A stretch of 7,235 bases of DNA from Clostridia bacterium (GCA_003557085.1 PWPR01000072.1:1-7235); one strand, 5' to 3'. Shown: positions 1-6,629, numbered from the stretch's first letter. The notes: generated by a model not told the origin, from the sequence alone. Program-made: numbers and translations.

Positions 1-735
1 GATTTGGGAAATAGCTTTAATTACAGCAATTATACGGTTAATGAACTAATTTCACAAAGAATAACAACAACTATGTTGTTAGCATTTTTGTCTCTTCTTT
101 TAGTGGTGGTTTTGGGCATTCCACTTGGAGTTTTGTTAGCAAAAAAAGAGAATACCTGGGGTGGTGATTTATTAAATGCGCTTTCTCAGATTGGTTTAGC
201 TCTACCAAATTTTTGGGTAGCTATAATTGCTCTTTGGTTGTTTGGTTCAGTTTTGGGTTGGTTTCCAATTAGAGGGAGAATAGATTTTAGTAACATAGCT
301 CTAACAATAAGAACGCTAACTTTACCAGTAATAACATTAAGTATAGGAGGAATAGCTAGTGTAGCTAGATATTTAAAAACATCTTTAATTGAAGAAAAAG
401 AAAAGGATTATGTCATAGTTGCTAAAAGTAAAGGGGTTACAGACTCTGAGATAATGAGAAAGCATGTTTTTAGAAACTCTTTAATACCAGTAACAACCGT
501 TATTGGGCTTCTTTTTATAGGCTTGATGACAGGTAGTATTATTATTGAAAACGTTTTCAGCTTATCAGGAATGGGCAGTCTCCTAATAACTTCAATTAAT
601 GCTAATGATTATCCTGTAATACAGGGTGTTGTTCTTTATTATAGTATTATTGTAGTATTGACAACTTTTATATTAGACATTCTCTATGTGCTTATTGACC
701 CTAGGATTAAGCTTGATAAAGGGAGGAGCTCATAG
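1..735 (+). CDS. Peptide/nickel-type ABC transporter permease, DppB-like (5' end cut by window)
   Basis: Inner permease subunit of a Dpp/Opp/Nik-type importer, in the cytoplasmic membrane, where it would pair with the next gene product to form the channel. The frame is open to the first base and begins with Asp-Leu-Gly-Asn-Ser-Phe, matching the DLGxSF segment found inside DppB-family proteins after the first helix and outer loop. About 70-80 N-terminal residues should therefore lie upstream, and the TTG at position 4 is not the start. About five hydrophobic helices are visible in the 244 residues. The cytoplasmic EAA-like loop that docks on the ATPase is present (around residues 139-163: DYVIVAKSKG, then HVFRNSLIP). 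The C-terminal LIDPRIK is typical of the family. The substrate (di/oligopeptide, nickel or another small solute) cannot be told from the permease. The TAG stop directly abuts the next ATG. Confidence 0.93.
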   Translation, partial: DLGNSFNYSNYTVNELISQRITTTMLLAFLSLLLVVVLGIPLGVLLAKKENTWGGDLLNALSQIGLALPNFWVAIIALWLFGSVLGWFPIRGRIDFSNIALTIRTLTLPVITLSIGGIASVARYLKTSLIEEKEKDYVIVAKSKGVTDSEIMRKHVFRNSLIPVTTVIGLLFIGLMTGSIIIENVFSLSGMGSLLITSINANDYPVIQGVVLYYSIIVVLTTFILDILYVLIDPRIKLDKGRSS

Positions 736-1554
736 ATGAAGAGGTATTTTTCTAACAGAAACTTTGCAATAGGTGCTACTATTGTTTTACTTTTATTTCT
801 TATGATGATAATAAGTATAGTTTGGACTCCTAATAGTCCAAATAGGATACATGATGACCATATACTAGAGGGGCCTTCAGGAAGGTTTTTACTAGGCACA
901 GACTATTTAGGAAGAGATATCTTATCAAGAGTTATGATAGCTAGTCAAACAGCCTTTATTATTGGTGGAGGAACATTGATAATCTCTAGCATAATTGGTG
1001 TGGCCATAGGTTTAATGAGTGGATATTTTGGAGGTTGGCTTGACGAGTTTTTAATGAGATTTGTTGATGCATGGATGACTATTCCTGGCACTATAATGGT
1101 AATAGTTTTTGTGGCAGCATTTGGAAGAGGGATGATTCAGACTTTAATAGCGATTAGTCTAACTGGTTTTGCAAACTTTGCTAAGATTACAAGATCTAAG
1201 GTACTAAGTTTAAAAGAATCTGACCATATACTTTGGGATAGTGCTATAGGAGTCAAGAAAAGTAGAATTATTGTTAAGCATATTTTGCCAGATGTAATGC
1301 CTACATTGCTTGTTGTAGGTGCTTTAAGATTCTCAAGTGCTATCTTAACAGAAGCTGCTTTATCTTACTTAGGGCTAGGAATACAGCCCCCAGACGCTTC
1401 TTGGGGTAATATTTTGACAAGAGCTCAATCATACATTTTGACAAACTGGTTATATGCTTTTATTCCTGGACTATTAATAACATTAATGGTTATTGGTTTT
1501 AACTTAATTAGTGATGGATTGAACAAAATCTATAGTGAAGAAGGTGCTTATTAA
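736..1554 (+). CDS. Peptide/nickel-type ABC transporter permease, DppC-like
   Basis: Second membrane subunit of the importer; 272 residues, close to the usual DppC length. Family marks are the N-terminal helix (about 11-30), the GTDYLGRD motif (54-61) before the permease core, the EAA-type coupling loop (about 166-186, with Gly172, His182 and Pro185), and EAALSYLGLG (206-215) followed by PPDASWG. About six hydrophobic helices are expected. The start is set by a strong GGAGG (722-726) nine bases before ATG, inside the end of the upstream gene. The preceding TAG touches this ATG, and the TAA of this gene overlaps the next ATG by one base (TAATG), so translation is probably coupled through the operon. 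Nothing looks degenerate. Substrate is unknown because the binding protein lies outside the window. Confidence 0.95.
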   Translation: MKRYFSNRNFAIGATIVLLLFLMMIISIVWTPNSPNRIHDDHILEGPSGRFLLGTDYLGRDILSRVMIASQTAFIIGGGTLIISSIIGVAIGLMSGYFGGWLDEFLMRFVDAWMTIPGTIMVIVFVAAFGRGMIQTLIAISLTGFANFAKITRSKVLSLKESDHILWDSAIGVKKSRIIVKHILPDVMPTLLVVGALRFSSAILTEAALSYLGLGIQPPDASWGNILTRAQSYILTNWLYAFIPGLLITLMVIGFNLISDGLNKIYSEEGAY

Positions 1555-2519
1555 TGTTACTTAAAGTTAGCAACCTTCATGTTTCAATAGGAAAAGACAA
1601 GAGTAAAGAGGTTTTAAATAATATAAACTTGGAGCTTGACTCAAAAGAGGTTATTGGGATAATTGGCGAGTCAGGCAGTGGCAAAAGCATGACAGTAAAG
1701 GCTCTTTTAGGTCTATTACCTAGGCAGGCACAGATAACTAAAGGTGAAGTAATATATAAGGATAAAGACTTAGTTACATTTTCTGATGAAGAAATGAGAA
1801 AACTTTTAGGTAAAGAGTTTGGAATGATATTTCAAAACTCTATGACAGCACTAAATCCATTGATTAAAGTAAAGCATCAAGTTGCAGAAGTAATTAAAAA
1901 ACATAATAAAGATATTTCAGAAAAAGAGCTCAATAAGCAAGTTGAGCAACTATTAAGAGAAGTAAATATGCCAAATATTGAACTATCCAAAGAAAAATAT
2001 CCTCATGAGTTAAGCGGTGGGCAAAAACAAAGAGTGTTAATAGCAATAGCAATAGCGAACAAACCAAATATATTAATCGCCGATGAAGCAACTACAGCTT
2101 TGGATGTGACTGTTCAATTTCAAATAATTCGCTTATTAAAGAGCATGCTCGATAAGTATGAGATGTCTATGATATTTATTTCTCATGATCTAGGATTGAT
2201 AAGGCATGTAGCTAACTATATATACATTATGTATGCAGGTGAGATTTTAGAGAGAGGCGAGGTTATGCAAATATTTACTAATCCACAGCATCCATATACT
2301 AAAGGATTGATAAGAAGCCTACCAGAGTTTGCAATAAAGGGAGAGCAAATAGAAGTTATTCCAGGGAGAGCATTATCAATAAATGAAAAAGAAAAAGGAT
2401 GTCCATTTTACAAAAGATGTAATAGAAGACTTGAGGCATGTTTGAAAGAAATCCATGAAGTAGAAATAGAAAATAAGCATTTTGTAAAGTGTATAAATCT
2501 TGGTGAAACCCATGAGTAA
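1554..2519 (+). CDS. Peptide/nickel-type ABC transporter ATPase, DppD/OppD-like
   Basis: First of two ATPases that power the importer at the cytoplasmic face of the membrane; 321 residues, normal for DppD/OppD. ABC motifs are complete: Walker A GESGSGKS (38-45), Q-loop Gln94, signature LSGGQ (153-157), Walker B ILIADE with Asp177 and Glu178, D-loop ALD (182-184), and H-loop His211. The C-terminal oligopeptide-transporter extension (about 242-315) carries NPQHPYTKGL and four cysteines, C283, C289, C296 and C313, in the GCPF-x3-RC spacing. In some DppD proteins this set binds an iron-sulfur cluster; cluster binding here is inferred. The ATG has AAGGTG (1541-1546) seven bases upstream and overlaps the stop of the permease gene by one base. 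The 3' end overlaps the second ATPase gene. Confidence 0.95.
   Translation: MLLKVSNLHVSIGKDKSKEVLNNINLELDSKEVIGIIGESGSGKSMTVKALLGLLPRQAQITKGEVIYKDKDLVTFSDEEMRKLLGKEFGMIFQNSMTALNPLIKVKHQVAEVIKKHNKDISEKELNKQVEQLLREVNMPNIELSKEKYPHELSGGQKQRVLIAIAIANKPNILIADEATTALDVTVQFQIIRLLKSMLDKYEMSMIFISHDLGLIRHVANYIYIMYAGEILERGEVMQIFTNPQHPYTKGLIRSLPEFAIKGEQIEVIPGRALSINEKEKGCPFYKRCNRRLEACLKEIHEVEIENKHFVKCINLGETHE
2502..2506 (+). promoter_or_regulatory. Ribosome binding site that sets the DppF-like start
   Basis: GGTGA lies five bases before ATG 2512 and inside the last codons of the DppD-like gene. It supports the ATG over the alternative in-frame TTG (2500) and GTG (2503), which overlap or precede it and have no upstream purine-rich site. 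Confidence 0.6.
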
Positions 2520-3486
2520 AGTATTAATTAAAGTAAAAGGTCTCACAAAAGAATTTGAGAATCGGAGAAAAGGGTTTTTTAGTAAAAGATCTTCTCTAAT
2601 AGCTGTAAATAATGTGGACCTGGAGATACTTGAAGGTGAAACATTAGGTCTTGTTGGCGAGAGTGGTTGTGGTAAATCGACACTAGGAAAGACTATACTG
2701 CAGCTTGAAAAGCCTACTAGTGGGGAAGTTGTTTTTGAAGGTGTTGATTTAACTACACTTTCAAAAGCAGAGTTGCGTAGCTTTAGGCAAAATATGCAAT
2801 TAGTTTTTCAAGACCCCCATAGTGCGTTACATAGTAAGAAGAAGGTAAAGTGGTTATTAGAAGAGCCACTTATAGCTCATGATATAGGGGGTAGAAAAAC
2901 AAGAAGAGAACTTATAAGAGACTTAATTGAAGTTGTTGGATTAAGTAAAGAGCATTTAGAAAGATATCCTAGTGAACTTAGTGGCGGTCAGGCTCAAAGA
3001 ATTGGAATTCTTTCAGCACTTATGTTAAGTCCCAAATTTATAGTTGCAGATGAAGCTGTTAGTGCTCTTGATATGTCAATTCAAGGACAAATACTTAACT
3101 TATTAAATAGGATTAAAAAGAGATTTAATCTTACTATGCTGTTTATAACTCATGATCTGTCGGTTTGTTATTACATGAGTGACAGGATTGCTGTAATGTA
3201 TTTAGGAAATATAGTAGAGGTTGGTCCTGCTGAAGATGTGTACAAAAAACATAAACACCCTTATACTAAACTATTGTTTTCGTCCCTATTAACTGTAGAC
3301 AAAGAAATATTAAATGTTGATATTGTAACTAAAGATATTGCTACTTTAGAAAGTGACTATAGTGGATGTCCTTTTTATGAAAGATGCAATAAGAAAAGAG
3401 ATAGATGCTTAATGATGTTGCCAAGAATGATTAAAGTAGCTCCTGATCATTTTGTTAGGTGCATATTGTATGAGGAGATAGGATAA
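2512..3486 (+). CDS. Peptide/nickel-type ABC transporter ATPase, DppF/OppF-like
   Basis: Second ATPase of the importer, expected to form a heterodimer with the DppD-like protein. From the preferred ATG it has 324 residues. Motifs are Walker A GESGCGKS (49-56), Q-loop Gln100, LSGGQ (156-160), Walker B with Asp180 and Glu181, and H-loop His214. Four C-terminal cysteines (C286, C292, C299, C317) repeat the cluster motif of its partner. ATG 2512 is chosen because GGTGA (2502-2506) sits five bases before it and the overlap ATGAGTAA with the upstream stop is typical of coupled genes. A TTG at 2500 would add four residues but has no ribosome binding site. One oddity is that the segment after the Q-loop reads SALHSKKKV, where the family usually has S-L-N-P-R/K. 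The TAA directly abuts the next ATG. Confidence 0.94.
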   Translation: MSKVLIKVKGLTKEFENRRKGFFSKRSSLIAVNNVDLEILEGETLGLVGESGCGKSTLGKTILQLEKPTSGEVVFEGVDLTTLSKAELRSFRQNMQLVFQDPHSALHSKKKVKWLLEEPLIAHDIGGRKTRRELIRDLIEVVGLSKEHLERYPSELSGGQAQRIGILSALMLSPKFIVADEAVSALDMSIQGQILNLLNRIKKRFNLTMLFITHDLSVCYYMSDRIAVMYLGNIVEVGPAEDVYKKHKHPYTKLLFSSLLTVDKEILNVDIVTKDIATLESDYSGCPFYERCNKKRDRCLMMLPRMIKVAPDHFVRCILYEEIG

Positions 3487-4308
3487 ATGCGAGTTGGATT
3501 TATAGCTGATATTCATATTGATTTTTTTAAAAGAGAACAAGATATAACTAGTAAATTTATTGAAGTGTTTCGCAAATATGCCTTTGATATATTAGTAATA
3601 GCTGGTGATATATCAAATAATTATCTGAAGACAATCGCTTTTGTAAAAGACTTGAATGACAAGCTTCCTTATAAGGTATATTATGTGCCGGGAAATCATG
3701 ATATGTGGAGTAAAAAGGTACAGGCTAGTACAAGAGAGATTTATGATGCATTTAGGAAAGATGAGCATTGTTTAGTAGATAAATCCGTATATTTAAGCAA
3801 TAATACATATCTAATTGGAGATATTTTTTGGTATGACTATAGCTATGCTGATCAATCTTTTGATATTGAAGATCTTGTGAAAAAAGCTCATGGAAAAAGA
3901 GTATGGAGAGATAGTATTTATATTGACTGGGAAATATCAGATGGTGAAGTTTCCCAAAACATGATAGACAAGATGCAAAACCGGATTAATAAAAAGCCTA
4001 ATGCAAGATATATTCTAGTTTCTCATATGATCAATCACAAAAGGTTTACTGTAAATGGAGACAGAAGAGAGGAATGGAAGTTCTTCAATGGGTTTTTAGG
4101 AAGTAAGAGCATATATGATTTAGTAAAAGAGAATAATATCGATACTGCAGTTTGCGGCCATGTTCATTTTAGAAGAGTTATAGAGGAAGAGGATAAGAAA
4201 TTTATGTGCTGTTGTTTAAGCTATCCAAAAGAATGGAATTATTTTGATAAAACTTCTGATGAATTAAGTTATCACGTCGATTTATCACTTGAGGTGATAG
4301 AGGTATGA
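3487..4308 (+). CDS. Calcineurin-like metallophosphoesterase
   Basis: Predicted cytoplasmic dinuclear-metal phosphoesterase of 273 residues; no signal peptide or membrane helix is seen. The metal-binding and catalytic motifs are complete and in order: D8-x-H10 (ADIH), G40-D41, G69-N70-H71-D72, H180 (LVSH), and G224-H225-V226-H227. This arrangement is that of the calcineurin-like superfamily (MPP fold), whose members hydrolyse phosphomono-, phosphodi- or nucleotide esters. The substrate cannot be read from the motifs. Between motifs three and four is a segment of about 100 residues rich in aromatic residues (FWYDYSY near 114-120; W140, W148) that probably shapes the active site. A GAGGAG (3472-3477) nine bases before ATG supports the start, which follows the ATPase stop with no gap. 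Its position inside the transporter operon suggests a linked role, but this is inference. Confidence 0.88.
   Translation: MRVGFIADIHIDFFKREQDITSKFIEVFRKYAFDILVIAGDISNNYLKTIAFVKDLNDKLPYKVYYVPGNHDMWSKKVQASTREIYDAFRKDEHCLVDKSVYLSNNTYLIGDIFWYDYSYADQSFDIEDLVKKAHGKRVWRDSIYIDWEISDGEVSQNMIDKMQNRINKKPNARYILVSHMINHKRFTVNGDRREEWKFFNGFLGSKSIYDLVKENNIDTAVCGHVHFRRVIEEEDKKFMCCCLSYPKEWNYFDKTSDELSYHVDLSLEVIEV
4283..4299 (+). promoter_or_regulatory. Small hairpin covering the ribosome binding site of the histidine phosphatase gene
   Basis: TATCAC (4283-4288) can pair with GTGATA (4294-4299) around a five-base loop TTGAG. The ribosome binding site of the next gene, GAGGTGAT (4291-4298), is split between loop and stem, so pairing would hide it. 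Ribosomes ending the upstream gene at 4306-4308 would open the stem, which fits translational coupling. The stem is short and A/T-rich, so the effect may be slight. Confidence 0.4.
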
Positions 4309-4892
4309 TGAAGATATCTTTAGTAAGACATGGGCACTCTGTGGGTAACTTACATAACACCCTAAGTGGATGGACAGATGTTCCATTAACAAAGCAAGGA
4401 AAAGAAGAGCTTTTAGGTTATAAGAGTTCAAGAAATTATCTCACTACTGATGCTTATTACTCGAGTGATTTATCTAGAGCTATTGAAACTGCTAAAATAC
4501 TATTTCCATATGAAAATATAGAAACAAGAGCTAGTTTCCGAGAGATTAATTTTGGCAAATATGAGAATATGAGTCCAAGGCAAATAAACTTTAAGGACTT
4601 CTTTACTAAATGGTTTAGCGGAAAAGAGATTGAAGGTGGAGAGAATTATTATCAATTCACTAAGAGAATAAGCAAATCATTTAGAGAGCTTAACGAGGAA
4701 GTTATAAGTAAAAAGCTAGATAGTTATACTTTGGTCAGTCATTCAGGTGTAATTAGAGCAATTCTAGGTTGTTTAGAAAATAAGGGACCTAAAGATTTCT
4801 TTGATTATCATGTTCCTAATGGATTAGGATATAATATCATACTTGAATATAATGGGCATGATTATACGCTAATTAAGATAGATAGTATATAA
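4305..4892 (+). CDS. Histidine phosphatase family protein (phosphoglycerate mutase-like)
   Basis: Predicted cytoplasmic phosphatase of 195 residues in the two-histidine (RHG) superfamily, which includes cofactor-dependent phosphoglycerate mutases, CobC and PhoE-like phosphatases. The catalytic motif LVRHGHS puts the phospho-accepting His at residue 9 with Arg8. Arg58 (SSDLSRAIETA) and Glu80 (FREINFG) are the usual phosphate-pocket and acid positions, and His146 (LVSHSGVIRA) is the second histidine. GWTDVPLTKQG (22-32) is common in this family. It is shorter than glycolytic dPGM (about 230-250 residues), so a small-molecule phosphatase is likelier than a mutase. No cobalamin genes are nearby to support CobC. 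The start overlaps the upstream stop as ATGA, with GAGGTGAT (4291-4298) before it. ATG 4308 is a possible alternative start, one codon shorter. Confidence 0.87.
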   Translation: MMKISLVRHGHSVGNLHNTLSGWTDVPLTKQGKEELLGYKSSRNYLTTDAYYSSDLSRAIETAKILFPYENIETRASFREINFGKYENMSPRQINFKDFFTKWFSGKEIEGGENYYQFTKRISKSFRELNEEVISKKLDSYTLVSHSGVIRAILGCLENKGPKDFFDYHVPNGLGYNIILEYNGHDYTLIKIDSI

Positions 4893-4973
4893 AAATAAGC
4901 CAAATCATGACCTTGGTTATCTAAGTTGAACACATAAACAAACCAGGAGTCATGCTTGGCTTGTTCTTATTTT
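4892..4973. repeat. Long imperfect palindrome, possible bidirectional terminator or mobile-repeat relic
   Basis: Directly after the phosphatase stop, the two arms pair over about 20 base pairs: AAGCCAA (4897-4903) with TTGGCTT (4956-4962), CATGAC (4906-4911) with GTCATG (4949-4954), and CTTGGTT (4912-4918) with AACCAGG (4941-4947; one G-T pair). Small mismatches or bulges separate these blocks. The loop is about 22 bases (4919-4940). An outer AAAAT (4892-4896) can pair with ATTTT (4969-4973). The right flank is T-rich but not a pure T run. It probably ends the transporter operon. The size and loop are larger than a usual terminator, so a miniature mobile repeat is an alternative. Confidence 0.6.
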
Positions 4974-4978
4974 ACACT

Positions 4979-5104
4979 AGGATTTCATTAATAAAAAGAG
5001 AAAACTTGCTATATTCAATTGATATTCTATTAAAGCAGTATAAAAGCAGAGATGTTGTTGAGAAAGGTGCTTGAAGGGACAATTTGAACAAAAAATACCT
5101 TTAA
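4979..5104 (+). pseudogene. Decayed C-terminal fragment of an IS4-superfamily (IS1634-like) transposase
   Basis: A frame open through this stretch encodes SIDILLKQYKSRDVVEKG at codons 5015-5068, followed by Ala and a TGA stop (5072-5074). After the stop the same frame resumes as RDNLNKKYL and ends at TAA (5102). This matches from memory the C-terminal signature of IS4-superfamily DDE transposases, Y-x2-R-x3-E-x6-K, typically Y-x-x-RD-x-VEK-x-F-D-x-LKN: Tyr at 5039, Arg at 5048, catalytic Glu at 5060. The segment between EKG and DNL seems to carry extra bases and the stop. The upstream catalytic Asp residues, terminal repeats and any target duplication are missing, so this is a non-functional relic. 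The left limit is uncertain: the frame is open back to about 4952, inside the palindrome. The match rests on about 25 residues. Confidence 0.5.
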
Positions 5105-5136
5105 TTGACACAAGAGTTTTATATTTATGATACAAT
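5105..5136 (+). promoter_or_regulatory. Likely sigma-A promoter of the GGDEF-EAL gene
   Basis: A perfect -35 hexamer TTGACA lies at 5105-5110. Two -10 candidates follow: TATGAT (5126-5131, spacer 15) and TACAAT (5131-5136, spacer 20). Neither spacer is the ideal 17, so the exact -10 is unsure. The start codon is about 30-35 bases downstream, giving a short leader with no visible riboswitch. Confidence 0.5.
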
Positions 5137-5165
5137 ATGAAGAAATAAGTTTAGGGAGATAGTCG

Positions 5166-6599
5166 ATGGATTTTAATTTTAGAAGAGGTAAAACAAAAGA
5201 GATAGTAAAGACTCCTGTGATTTTAACTGTTTTTATTTCTTTGAATATTATGGCACATCTAGTAGCTGGGGCGGTCAATGAAGCAGTATCTTTTAGTGTT
5301 AAGCTGACAGTCAATTCTGTATTAGCATCATATTTTTTATTTCAACTTAAAAGAGCTCAAAGAATAGATGATTTAACTCAATTACTAACTATCAAGGAGT
5401 TTCTTAGAAGACTAGATAGAGATTTGGCTATTAAAGATAATCTCTGTGTTGTTTCAATTGATATGCTTTTATTTAGGAACATAAACTTTAGTTATGGATA
5501 TGAAAAAGGAGATCAAATCCTAGCTCAGCTTGCCAGTAGAATGAAAAGTTTCTTGAGCAAGACAGAGTATGCCACAAGAAGTTATGGTGATAAATTTTAT
5601 TTACTACTTAATAGAGATGACAAGGAGTTAACCACTTCGATTAAAGAGCTTTCAAGAATTCTGAATCATCCTTATTTATTAAATGATAATAAGTTTTATA
5701 TTAGAACAAGGGTAGCGTACTGTTATTATACAGAAGAAAAGTCAGTTGAAGAGTTGATTCTAAAAGCAAGTTTAGCAATGAGTAGTTTCAAGGAGTCTGA
5801 TAATTTTAACATACAGCAATATGAATCTTGGATGCAAAAAGAGAGAAGAGAGCAAGTCAAAATTATTGAAAGATTGTACAAGGCTGTAGAAGAAAGTAGA
5901 TTTGATGTATACTTTCAACCAATTCTAAATATAAAAGACAAAGAAATTGTAGCTTTAGAGGCTTTAGTTAGGTGGTTTGACCCGATATTAGGAACAGTTC
6001 CTCCTGATAAGTTTATAAATATTGCAGAAGAGCTAGAGCTTATATCGCAAATAGGTGAAATTGTCCAAAGAAAGGTTTTTGAAATCAAGAGACGTTGGAA
6101 AGATGAAAATTTCAAGTATATGAACATGAAGGTTTTCATCAATTTATCACCCATTGAACTTAGGGAGAAATCTTTGGTAAACCGACTTGAAAAAATTGAT
6201 CCAGTGCTACAAAGTCAGATTGGTTTTGAAATTACAGAGGATTACTTCATTGAATCATCTAATGAGTGGAGAACTACCTTAAATATGATAAAGAACTTGG
6301 ATATTTGCCTTAGCTTGGATGACTTTGGAACAAGATATTCTTCATTTGAGTATTTAAAAGATTTGCCAATAGATTACTTGAAGTTAGACAGAACTTTTAT
6401 TCTTAATATAGATGATAATAAGAATTATAATATAGTTAAGTTTGTGATAAGTATGTGCCACTCCTTAGGCATTAAAGTAATAGCAGAGGGAGTAGAGCAT
6501 GAAAACATATATAAGACATTAAAGGAGTTAGAATGTGATTTTGTTCAAGGCTATTATTTTCATAAGCCAATGTCTATTGAAAACATAGAGAAACTTTAG
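5166..6599 (+). CDS. Membrane-anchored degenerate GGDEF / intact EAL protein (probable c-di-GMP phosphodiesterase)
   Basis: Predicted membrane protein of 477 residues that likely hydrolyses the second messenger c-di-GMP. Two hydrophobic helices (about 17-36 and 43-60) with a very short connecting loop anchor it. A GGDEF domain follows (about 67-220): DDLTQLL (68-74) and Asp99 are kept, but the signature is YGDKF (140-144), losing the first Gly and the catalytic Glu. The inhibitory RxxD site is also absent (S131, E134). It should not make c-di-GMP; a regulatory GTP-binding role is possible. The EAL domain (about 229-477) keeps the expected catalytic set: E265 (EALVRW), N326 (INLS), E355 (EITE), D385-D386 (DDFG), K406, E441 (AEGVE) and Q461 (QGYY). 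In loop 6 the usual DDFGTG reads DDFGTR (Arg390). AGGGAG (5153-5158) lies seven bases before ATG. It stands alone, with its own promoter and terminator. Confidence 0.92.
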   Translation: MDFNFRRGKTKEIVKTPVILTVFISLNIMAHLVAGAVNEAVSFSVKLTVNSVLASYFLFQLKRAQRIDDLTQLLTIKEFLRRLDRDLAIKDNLCVVSIDMLLFRNINFSYGYEKGDQILAQLASRMKSFLSKTEYATRSYGDKFYLLLNRDDKELTTSIKELSRILNHPYLLNDNKFYIRTRVAYCYYTEEKSVEELILKASLAMSSFKESDNFNIQQYESWMQKERREQVKIIERLYKAVEESRFDVYFQPILNIKDKEIVALEALVRWFDPILGTVPPDKFINIAEELELISQIGEIVQRKVFEIKRRWKDENFKYMNMKVFINLSPIELREKSLVNRLEKIDPVLQSQIGFEITEDYFIESSNEWRTTLNMIKNLDICLSLDDFGTRYSSFEYLKDLPIDYLKLDRTFILNIDDNKNYNIVKFVISMCHSLGIKVIAEGVEHENIYKTLKELECDFVQGYYFHKPMSIENIEKL

Positions 6600-6603
6600 A
6601 ATT

Positions 6604-6629
6604 AGACCATGCAAAGGCATGGTTTTTTT
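6604..6629 (+). terminator. Rho-independent terminator after the GGDEF-EAL gene
   Basis: ACCATGC (6606-6612) pairs with GCATGGT (6617-6623) around a four-base AAAG loop, followed by a seven-base T run (6623-6629). It begins five bases after the stop codon and separates this gene from the next unit. Confidence 0.9.

Noticed and set aside
4..6. TTG as the start codon of the first permease
   Set aside because: The frame is open to base 1, the preceding codon (Asp) fits the conserved DLGxSF segment, and about 70-80 family residues would be missing. The gene is cut by the window edge.
684..899. Minus-strand open frame of 71 codons
   Set aside because: It lies opposite the two permease genes, has no ribosome binding site or family resemblance, and is explained by codon bias of the coding strand.
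1..4892. Assignment of the transporter as specifically nickel, dipeptide or oligopeptide
   Set aside because: The permeases and ATPases of these groups are too alike, and the binding protein that decides specificity is outside the window.
5052..5087. Short ATG frame of 11 codons upstream of the GGDEF-EAL gene, a possible leader peptide
   Set aside because: It lies upstream of the likely promoter, so would not be on that transcript, and it overlaps the transposase relic in another frame.
4974..5165. Possible c-di-GMP or other riboswitch before the GGDEF-EAL gene
   Set aside because: The leader after the promoter is only about 30 bases and no aptamer-like fold or conserved core is seen.
5030..5314. 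Minus-strand open frame of 94 codons across the intergenic gap and the GGDEF-EAL start
   Set aside because: It runs antisense to the transposase relic, promoter and a well-supported gene start, and shows no recognisable domain.
5915..6154. Minus-strand open frame of 79 codons
   Set aside because: It is entirely antisense to the conserved EAL domain.
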